From JBDKFK01 sp039798745 (lineage in GTDB: Bacteria > Patescibacteriota > Microgenomatia > UBA1406 > GWC2-37-13): a DNA stretch of 5,814 bases. Under the pieces are notes generated by a model, which was given only the letters and a program-made list of their open reading frames with translations, was not told where the DNA came from and searched no databases. The stretch spans positions 1 to 5,814 of the forward strand of contig JBDKFK010000049.1 of assembly GCA_039798745.1 (NCBI GenBank), read 5' to 3'. The position numbers and the translations under genes were made by a program. Shown here piece after piece: positions 1 to 4,227 of the stretch. Positions within the stretch are counted from its first letter, which is position 1, and each line of letters opens with the position of its first letter.

Positions 1-125
1 CACTCTGCAAGCTCGGGATGGCTACGGAAAACCGAAAACACAGAGTCATGCGACTCGAAGAGCTGCAGAGGCCTCAGAACCTTCAGAATTTCCAACTTAC
101 TGAGATTCAGCTTCACTTGGGTCAT
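1..125 (-). CDS. Unrecognised protein, N-terminal part only (runs off window start)
   Basis: An open frame of 41 codons starts at the ATG at 123-125 and runs off the window without a stop. The protein begins MTQVKLNLSKLEILKVLRPL and continues with a mixed, probably helical sequence. The start is fixed by a perfect Shine-Dalgarno (AAGGAGGT, 134-141) nine bases upstream. Another ATG at 130-132 lies only two bases from that site and gives just 11 codons before a stop, so it is unlikely. The gene sits 43 bases after the 121-residue gene on the same strand with no terminator between them, so the two are probably co-transcribed. I recognise no family. No signal peptide or membrane segment is visible in the part present. 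Confidence 0.6.
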   Translation of the reverse strand, partial: MTQVKLNLSKLEILKVLRPLQLFESHDSVFSVFRSHPELAE

Positions 126-133
126 ATGACATT

Positions 134-141
134 ACCTCCTT
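134..141 (-). promoter_or_regulatory. Strong ribosome binding site that decides the start of the edge gene
   Basis: The minus strand reads AAGGAGGT, a full match to the anti-Shine-Dalgarno core. It favours the ATG at 123-125 (nine-base spacing) over the ATG at 130-132 (two-base spacing). The same nine bases, CAAGGAGGT, also precede the neighbouring 121-residue gene. Confidence 0.7.
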
Positions 142-168
142 GTATAGAAACATGTCCTATCTATCACA

Positions 169-534
169 TCAGGTCGTTGGATCTGAGCTCTGAGTAGAGC
201 CTTGAAGTGTCCACCAGCCGGCTGTGGCTCGATGGAACTGTTGATTGGCACCATCCGTGGCGTCGGGATCGACGGCGAAACTGCGCCAGATTTTAATGAC
301 CACAGGTTGAGGCTGCTGAACATCAAAGGCCGCTTCAACGGTAACCACAAGGTTCTCGTTGGTCGGATGGATAATGCTCCAAGCCTCGCGGTGTTCGATT
401 GCCAGCACCAGCTCGGCCATGTTGCGGCCAATCACCGGAATTTCCAGCAGTGCGCACAGGTGCGCTACCGCTACCGCGCCTTGAATTGTCTGATAGCGCG
501 GGACAACAGATTTATCACCTAGTGTGTCGGTCAT
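169..534 (-). CDS. Hypothetical protein, 121 residues, family not recognised
   Basis: The ATG at 532-534 follows a perfect AGGAGG (539-544) with a short four-base spacer, and the frame ends in TGA at 169-171. The protein looks soluble: no signal peptide and no clear membrane helix. Residues 15-48 look helical (QGAVAVAHLCALLEIPVIG and onward). Residues 52-90 look like beta-strands (AWSIIHP, NLVVTVEAAF, PVVIKIWRSFAVD), followed by a polar tail with the motif AGWWTL at 105-110 and a Ser/Thr-rich end. I do not recognise the family and assign no function. It is the first gene after an extended -10 promoter and a long, hairpin-rich leader, and it probably shares a transcript with the next gene. Its G+C content is visibly higher than that of the recA-HU block (34 of 60 bases in 181-240). 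Overlapping long frames in other phases (132-431 minus, 202-522 plus) lack the ribosome site and are taken as shadows. Confidence 0.65.
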   Translation of the reverse strand: MTDTLGDKSVVPRYQTIQGAVAVAHLCALLEIPVIGRNMAELVLAIEHREAWSIIHPTNENLVVTVEAAFDVQQPQPVVIKIWRSFAVDPDATDGANQQFHRATAGWWTLQGSTQSSDPTT

Positions 535-732
535 AGGACCTCCTTGCTATGTGAGACAGTTGTGGAAGCCTCACAGTCTTGAGTAAACAAGTCTTTGGGA
601 AAGACTCGTGCCTGGGGAACTATCTCGCCGAGTGAGACTCGAAGAAATAGGCTTATCATAAGATCAGCTCACGGAGCACCATAACTGATGCTACATGTGT
701 TGATCTTATGCGTTTCAAAGTGCCGAAAATGT
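535..732 (-). promoter_or_regulatory. Long structured 5' leader upstream of the 121-residue gene; candidate cis-regulatory RNA
   Basis: Between the predicted start site (about 732) and the ATG at 534 lie about 200 bases with no convincing frame but several hairpins. In transcript order: a 10-bp perfect stem, 701-710 with 657-666 (CATAAGATCA / TGATCTTATG), enclosing a small GCTC-CGT-GAGC hairpin at 667-677; a 5-bp stem at 629-641 (CGAGT-CTC-ACTCG); a 7-bp stem at 590-606 (AGTCTTT-CCC-AAAGACT); and a 6-bp stem at 550-555/570-575 (TGTGAG / CTCACA) ending five bases before the ribosome site. The 5' arm AGTCTT (601-606) can also pair with a second AAGACT copy at 575-580, so two exclusive folds are possible. 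I see no match to a known riboswitch class and no intrinsic terminator within it. Control of translation is an inference. A separate small RNA is the alternative. Confidence 0.45.
539..544 (-). promoter_or_regulatory. Ribosome binding site of the 121-residue gene
   Basis: AGGAGG on the minus strand, four bases before the ATG at 532-534. It lies just downstream of the last leader hairpin (550-575), so the folding of that region could affect its accessibility. Confidence 0.7.
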
Positions 733-741
733 AGCTACATT
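728..741. repeat. 14-bp perfect palindrome over the -10 and start site; operator-like
   Basis: AATGTAGCTACATT is its own reverse complement over all 14 bases. It covers the downstream half of the -10 hexamer and the predicted start site, a position where a bound dimeric repressor would block RNA polymerase. The half-sequence ATGTAGC occurs again on the minus strand at 690-696, in the loop of the leader's 10-bp stem. The binding factor is unknown. Confidence 0.4.
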
Positions 742-747
742 ATATCA
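739..747 (-). promoter_or_regulatory. Extended -10 promoter for the leader and the 121-residue gene
   Basis: The minus strand reads TGATATAAT: a consensus TATAAT (739-744) with the TGn extension (745-747). No good -35 hexamer is found 16-19 bases upstream, which fits an extended -10 promoter. Further -10-like hexamers lie upstream (TATAGT at 752-757, TATAAT at 760-765) but lack both the extension and a -35. The start site would fall near 732. No terminator separates the DUF5667-like gene (stop at 796-798) from this promoter, so read-through may add to expression. Confidence 0.55.
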
Positions 748-795
748 CAATACTATAGGATTATATGTCTGGATTTAAAGAAGTACTATGGGTTT

Positions 796-1338
796 TTATA
801 GAGTTTTAAGATCGTCGCGTATTTGCTTGTTTATATCCTCTGCCTGCTTCAAACTGTTCAACTCTCCTTGCGGTAACTCTCTTCGCATTATAGCTATTAC
901 TTCTGCATGCTTCTGGTTGCTCAAGGCCAGTTTCAATTTAAACTCCTCCGGTGGATTTACTCCTTGTTCTTTAGAGGTTCTTATAAGTGGAGGTATCTTA
1001 AGAAAATATTTTTCACCTTTCTGCAGAGCCGTTATGGCCATCTTGGTTTTACCCTTTTTTGCCAACTCCTGGGCTGTTGAGATACGCTTATCGGAGAGCA
1101 ATAAGTAGAGCTGTGCCTTTTTCACATGATCTCGGGTCGCAAACTCGAGCACCCTGTCACGCACAATTTTAATGTAATAAAGCGGATTATCAGGCAGTAT
1201 CCCCGGATATGGAAGATCATAAGCAACTTTGTCGCTTGACGATGCCACAGACTGCGTATAGCTTAAGATATGAAAGAATGGGATACTGACAAACATGAAT
1301 GCTGCCAGAATGAACGTTATGAAGCCTACATTTCTCAT
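796..1338 (-). CDS. DUF5667-like membrane-anchored protein, 180 residues
   Basis: The start chosen is the ATG at 1336-1338, not the ATG 29 codons upstream, because the longer version would run through the HU terminator and through this gene's own promoter. The protein begins with a hydrophobic segment (residues about 5-28, GFITFILAAFMFVSIPFFHIL), a signal anchor or uncleaved signal peptide, so the rest should lie outside the cytoplasm. A DUF5667-like core follows: the motif YPGILPDNPLYYIKIVRDRV at 44-63, then a segment resembling the family's helical repeats (KKAQLYLLLSDKRISTAQEL, 73-92), and a Lys/Gln-rich helical C-terminus. The family is common in Patescibacteria and has no established biochemical role. 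The domain is assigned from the motif by eye. There is no Shine-Dalgarno; the promoter position predicts a leaderless mRNA. No terminator is visible after the stop. Confidence 0.75.
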   Translation of the reverse strand: MRNVGFITFILAAFMFVSIPFFHILSYTQSVASSSDKVAYDLPYPGILPDNPLYYIKIVRDRVLEFATRDHVKKAQLYLLLSDKRISTAQELAKKGKTKMAITALQKGEKYFLKIPPLIRTSKEQGVNPPEEFKLKLALSNQKHAEVIAIMRRELPQGELNSLKQAEDINKQIRDDLKTL

Positions 1339-1347
1339 GTAATAGTT

Positions 1348-1376
1348 ATTATACAACTTACCAATATAAATGCCAA
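1348..1376 (-). promoter_or_regulatory. Near-consensus sigma70-type promoter giving a leaderless mRNA
   Basis: -35 TTGGCA (1371-1376, one mismatch to TTGACA), a 17-base spacer and a perfect -10 TATAAT (1348-1353), read on the minus strand. A start site about seven bases after the -10 would lie near 1341, zero to five bases before the ATG at 1338. No ribosome site is present or possible in that space. The -35 lies six bases beyond the U-tract of the HU terminator. Confidence 0.75.
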
Positions 1377-1382
1377 TGTATG

Positions 1383-1416
1383 AAAAAATGTAGGGAACGC
1401 AAAAGCGTTCCCTACA
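1383..1416 (-). terminator. Rho-independent terminator of the HU gene
   Basis: A 12-bp perfect stem (1389-1400 with 1405-1416; arm TGTAGGGAACGC on either strand), a four-base loop (1401-1404) and six T's on the minus strand (1383-1388). It begins 18 bases after the HU stop codon and separates HU from the next promoter. Confidence 0.9.
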
Positions 1417-1434
1417 GATTTTCATATACCAATA

Positions 1435-1707
1435 TTACTTAACAACTCTTTTGAGGCTCTTGCCTGCTGTAAAACCAGGGGTTTTTGTGGATGGGATCTG
1501 AATCTCTGCACCCGTCTGAGGATTTCTTCCTTTTCTGGAAGCTCTCTTTCTTACCATAAAGGTACCAAAACCTGTAACAACAACCTTTTCATTTCTCTTC
1601 ATAGCTTCGGTTATTGCGTTGAATACTGCTGAAACAGCATCCTTTGCAGCTTTTGAGGTTAAACCTGCTTTTTTAGCAACCTGAGCGACTAAATCTGCTT
1701 TTGACAT
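1435..1707 (-). CDS. HU-family DNA-binding protein
   Basis: A complete 90-residue protein, the usual length for HU. Two N-terminal helices (residues about 3-38, SKADLVAQVAKKAGL onward) form the dimer core. Next come the signature GFGTF (46-50) and the flexible beta-arm with RKGRNPQTG (58-66), whose proline is the residue that intercalates into DNA in this family. The end is TPGFTAGKSLKRVVK. It binds and bends DNA without strong sequence preference as a dimer and helps compact the nucleoid. IHF-like specificity is less likely, since such proteins are usually longer and paired. The start is supported by GGAGGTG (1716-1722), ten bases upstream. The gene is monocistronic, with its own promoter, a leader of about 90 bases and a strong terminator. 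The exact gene name (hup or hupB) cannot be settled here. Confidence 0.95.
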   Translation of the reverse strand: MSKADLVAQVAKKAGLTSKAAKDAVSAVFNAITEAMKRNEKVVVTGFGTFMVRKRASRKGRNPQTGAEIQIPSTKTPGFTAGKSLKRVVK

Positions 1708-1715
1708 CTTTGTTT

Positions 1716-1722
1716 CACCTCC
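1716..1722 (-). promoter_or_regulatory. Ribosome binding site of HU
   Basis: GGAGGTG on the minus strand, ten bases before the HU ATG. HU is the only gene of the recA-to-DUF5667 block with a clear Shine-Dalgarno. Confidence 0.7.
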
Positions 1723-1757
1723 ATTCCATGATGTAAAATTTATTATGTTCTATAATG

Positions 1758-1794
1758 AGGGATCTCTTTTTTCTCCCTTCAATTAAGAATTGAA
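1758..1794 (-). promoter_or_regulatory. Hairpins at the 5' end of the HU transcript
   Basis: TTCAATT-CTT-AATTGAA (1778-1794) is a perfect 7-bp stem with a three-base loop, lying right at the predicted start site (about 1796). A second, weaker 5-bp stem follows (AGGGA / TCCCT, 1758-1762 with 1774-1778), sharing one base with the first. A 5'-terminal hairpin can protect an mRNA from 5'-end-dependent decay. As DNA, the inverted repeat could instead be an operator. Neither role is shown. Confidence 0.4.
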
Positions 1795-1802
1795 CACTAT
1801 TA

Positions 1803-1831
1803 AGAATAGTCATTTTTGGGCCTCATGTCAA
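1803..1831 (-). promoter_or_regulatory. Sigma70-type promoter of the HU gene
   Basis: Perfect -35 TTGACA (1826-1831), a 17-base spacer and -10 TATTCT (1803-1808, four of six consensus bases) on the minus strand. The start site would be near 1796, giving a leader of about 90 bases. A weaker -10-like CATAAT lies closer to the gene but has no good -35. Confidence 0.65.
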
Positions 1832-1901
1832 TCTACATTAAAAATATCTTATTGGAACAATCTATATCAATTGTTGGCTTTGTGACAATGCGATTTGGAG
1901 C

Positions 1902-1937
1902 AAAAAAAAACCGCCCCGGTTTTTCGGGACGGTTTTT
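1902..1937 (-). terminator. Rho-independent terminator of rny
   Basis: The stem is AAAACCG plus CCCG paired with CGGG plus CGGTTTT across about 1907-1936, 12 bp including one G-U pair, with a six-base loop. Nine T's on the minus strand (1902-1910) form the U-tract, partly inside the stem. It starts 17 bases after the rny stop. A run of T's on the plus strand (1933-1937) means it may work in both directions. Confidence 0.88.
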
Positions 1938-1953
1938 ACAAAAATCTATTTGC

Positions 1954-3426
1954 TCAGATTCTTGTTGTAGACTCAGTTCTGTATTCTCTGATAACAGTAA
2001 CCTTTATCTGTCCGGGGAATACTTCAAACTTCTGTTCAAGCTCATCTTTTATTTTGGCGGCAAGAACGGTAGCATCATCATCACTGATCTCGTCAGGCTT
2101 CACGATAACACGTAGTTCCCGTCCTGCCTGTAGAGCATATGCTTCTCTTACGCCTTTCTTTGTTTTGGCGGCCTCTTCAATGGTCTTAATGCGCTTCAGA
2201 TATTCCTGCAGATCCTCGTGTCGTGCACCTGGGCGTCCACCTGACACCGCATCAGATATATACACGATAATTGCCTCGATCGACGTAAAAGGAATATCTT
2301 CGTGATGCTGTGCTACACAGTCAATCACTTTCTGAGGGAATCTATGACGTTTCAGAATATCAACACCAAGGTCTACGTGAGATCCTTCCTTGTCAGTAAT
2401 TACTTTACCGATATCATGCATAAGGCATCCTAGTTTTACGGTGTTCACATCAGCCTTAAGCTCGTGAGCCAATGCTATACCAATACGGGTTTCCTCCAGT
2501 GTGTGCAGGATCATATTCTGACCGTAAGAATAGCGGTATTTAAAACGTCCCAGTGCCTTAACAAGATCAGGAGGAATATTAAAAATACCCACCTTATGAG
2601 CAAGCTCTTCGCCTGCTTTGAAAATAGTTTTGTCTATCTCTTCACGGGTTTTTTTAACTACTTCTTCTATTCTCTGAGGCTGTATACGACCGTCTTTTAT
2701 AAGTCTTTCAAGTGAAAGCTTTGCTATTTCGCGTCTTACCGCGTCAAAAGAGGATAGTCTTATTACGCCTTCCTCTTCAAGGTCTACATCAACGCCTGTT
2801 GCGACCTCAAATGCTCGTATATTTCGTCCGTCTTTGCCGATAATTCTTCCTTTGTACTCCTCGCTTGGCAGCTGAATTACCGACAGTGTGTACTCCGCGG
2901 TATAATCTGTAGCTCCATAGCGCATTGAGTCAATAAGTATTTCTTTGGCTTTCTCATCGACTGTAGCTTTGATTGTCTCTTCGGATTGTTTTATACGCTT
3001 GGCGATATCGGCTTTCAGTTTTTCTTCCCATCCCTGCAGGAGAAGTGAGCGTGCCTGATCCTTCGTCATCTGAGCTATATTTTCAAGCTTTTGAAGTATA
3101 GCATCGCGTTTTTCCTCTACTTCTTTTCGTACCAGCTCTACTTTCTGGTGTTCCTTTTCAAGGGTCTGTTTATCACGAGTGAGGTTTTCTTTCTGTGATT
3201 CTACCAGTTGCTGCGATTGTGCCACGCGTTTCTCAACTTCTAACGCATCAGCGAGAGCCTTACGTCCATCACGCTCCGCTTCCTGCTTAATATGGAGAGC
3301 CTCTTCGGTTGCCTTTAAGATAATTTCTTTGGCTTTCTGCTCTGCCAGCTTTTTCTCCTGCTGGTCATCTTCAGGTGTTTTGCCGCCGTGAAACAATCTT
3401 TTGAAAAATTGTTGAAGCATAATCAT
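1954..3426 (-). CDS. rny: Ribonuclease Y, apparently without a transmembrane anchor
   Basis: A 490-residue endoribonuclease that starts mRNA decay in many bacteria. Domains in order: a short amphipathic N-terminus (MIMLQQFFKRLF, 1-12); a long charged coiled coil (about 20-165); a KH RNA-binding domain with GRIIGKDGRNIR at 193-204; an HD domain with H308, HD at 337-338 (MHDIGK), HH at 374-375 and D392 (ISDAVSGGRPGAR), the residues expected to bind the metal; and the C-terminal signature PGQIKVTVIRE (471-481). Typical family members are about 510-520 residues and begin with a transmembrane helix, absent here. An in-frame TGA (3430-3432) lies just upstream of the ATG, so the helix is not lost through a wrong start choice. 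No Shine-Dalgarno is seen. The gene follows recX after 239 bases and has its own terminator. Confidence 0.95.
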   Translation of the reverse strand: MIMLQQFFKRLFHGGKTPEDDQQEKKLAEQKAKEIILKATEEALHIKQEAERDGRKALADALEVEKRVAQSQQLVESQKENLTRDKQTLEKEHQKVELVRKEVEEKRDAILQKLENIAQMTKDQARSLLLQGWEEKLKADIAKRIKQSEETIKATVDEKAKEILIDSMRYGATDYTAEYTLSVIQLPSEEYKGRIIGKDGRNIRAFEVATGVDVDLEEEGVIRLSSFDAVRREIAKLSLERLIKDGRIQPQRIEEVVKKTREEIDKTIFKAGEELAHKVGIFNIPPDLVKALGRFKYRYSYGQNMILHTLEETRIGIALAHELKADVNTVKLGCLMHDIGKVITDKEGSHVDLGVDILKRHRFPQKVIDCVAQHHEDIPFTSIEAIIVYISDAVSGGRPGARHEDLQEYLKRIKTIEEAAKTKKGVREAYALQAGRELRVIVKPDEISDDDATVLAAKIKDELEQKFEVFPGQIKVTVIREYRTESTTRI

Positions 3427-3665
3427 AAATCATTCGCATTAAGAAGGGTGCGGTATGTATCCGTAGAAAGAACCGATTATTTAATAGCCTTGATTACCAT
3501 GTGTTACGACATAATACCTCCGATACAAGATCGGGGTGCGCGGTGCCTGGTTCATCGTAAATGTGTAATCTGACTATCATAATAATGTGATTATTTCGTT
3601 GAATACTCATGGTTGTCTACTTGTCTCTTGTAATCCTTCTTAAGCAATTATTAATTGCCCTTATT
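3427..3665 (-). other. Intergenic leader region between recX and rny
   Basis: These 239 bases hold no convincing gene and no strong promoter. Visible elements are a weak 6-bp hairpin just after the recX stop (GCAATT-AAT-AATTGC) with no U-run; a 6-bp AT-rich hairpin (3581-3595); a perfect 5-bp hairpin CCGAT-CTTGT-ATCGG (3520-3534); and GGAGG (3517-3521), four bases before an ATG-TCG-TAA mini-frame (3504-3512). Possible -10 hexamers such as TATGAT and TATTAT lack good -35 partners. rny is either transcribed from recA-recX or from a promoter I cannot define. Confidence 0.4.
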
Positions 3666-4148
3666 TTACTTCTTTTCCTCATACTTCGCAATAGTCTTTT
3701 TAATCAGGTCAAAAGAGAAGCCTCGACGCATAAGAAAAGCCGCAGCTTTTTGGAACCTGTCTTTTGTATCCAACCTTGACCATATTCGCCACCGCGAAGC
3801 GATAGCTTTGTATGCCAATGCTTCCTCATCCAGTTCATTGTCTGAAAAATAGTTGTAAAGCGTTTGTTTATCTACTCCGTGAGCCGATAATTCCCGCTCC
3901 AACGCGAACCGGCTTTTAGGTTTTCCTTTTGATCGGGAAGCCACATACCATTCGACAAAGCTCAGGTCATCAATAAACTTTTGCTCCTCGAGTCGTTGGA
4001 GAGCTTCCTCAATAATATCGTCGGTGAATTTGTATGTATCCTTCTTTTTTATGAAGTACTCCATCATCTCATGACGTGTCCGGGGGCGGAACTTAAGATA
4101 AAAATAACCCAATCCTACCGCTCGTTGAAGACTTTCTTCTCGCTGCAT
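3666..4148 (-). CDS. recX: RecX, regulator of RecA
   Basis: A 160-residue protein, close to the usual RecX length. RecX binds the RecA filament and limits its growth and its coprotease and recombinase activity. The sequence is highly helical, made of repeated three-helix units. The first carries the family pattern of an aromatic/basic stretch followed by TRHEMMEYFIKK (24-35). The second carries LEEQKFIDDLSFVEWYVASRSKGKPKSRFALERELSAHGV (53-92), matching the family's D-x-x-F...R...G...L...L...G layout. The third ends in FLMRRGFSFDLIKKTIAKY (138-156). It lies directly after recA, its usual place. The ATG at 4146-4148 is chosen because an in-frame TAG lies two codons upstream. There is no Shine-Dalgarno. 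Expression probably depends on read-through of the hairpin at 4171-4221. Confidence 0.9.
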   Translation of the reverse strand: MQREESLQRAVGLGYFYLKFRPRTRHEMMEYFIKKKDTYKFTDDIIEEALQRLEEQKFIDDLSFVEWYVASRSKGKPKSRFALERELSAHGVDKQTLYNYFSDNELDEEALAYKAIASRWRIWSRLDTKDRFQKAAAFLMRRGFSFDLIKKTIAKYEEKK

Positions 4149-4160
4149 ATGAGACTAATG

Positions 4161-4221
4161 AATATAATAATGTAGGTGGCAGGTGGCACACGTTGTTGTG
4201 TGCCAAACCCTGCCATCTACA
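4161..4221 (-). terminator. Long recA-recX hairpin, likely partial terminator (attenuator)
   Basis: Seven bases after the recA stop a 51-base hairpin begins: TGTAG with CTACA (4217-4221/4171-4175), one mismatch, TGGCAGG with CCTGCCA (4209-4215/4177-4183), a three-base bulge, then TGGCACAC with GTGTGCCA (4198-4205/4184-4191) and a six-base loop (4192-4197): 20 pairs in all. The tail on the transcript is U-rich but broken by A's (TTATTATATT, 4161-4170), so termination should be incomplete. recX starts 22 bases after the hairpin. In E. coli recX is known to be expressed by read-through of the recA terminator; the same role here is inferred. Confidence 0.65.
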
Positions 4222-4227
4222 TAGCTC

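Noticed and set aside
132..431. 99-codon minus-strand frame overlapping the 121-residue gene
   Set aside because: It has no ribosome site and lies inside a gene that has a perfect one in another frame; its composition looks like an out-of-phase shadow.
202..522. 106-codon plus-strand frame
   Set aside because: It is antisense to the 121-residue gene, without a ribosome site or a recognisable product.
1339..1425. 29-codon N-terminal extension of the DUF5667-like protein
   Set aside because: It would be encoded across the HU terminator hairpin and the near-consensus promoter of the gene itself. The ATG at 1338 is followed at once by a typical hydrophobic anchor.
1895..2305. 136-codon plus-strand frame antisense to rny
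   Set aside because: It runs through the rny terminator and opposite strongly conserved RNase Y C-terminal codons, so it is a shadow.
3494..3610. 38-codon minus-strand frame between recX and rny
   Set aside because: It has no ribosome site and its sequence (MSIQRNNHIIMIVRLHIYDE onward) has no recognisable feature; chance is the simplest explanation.
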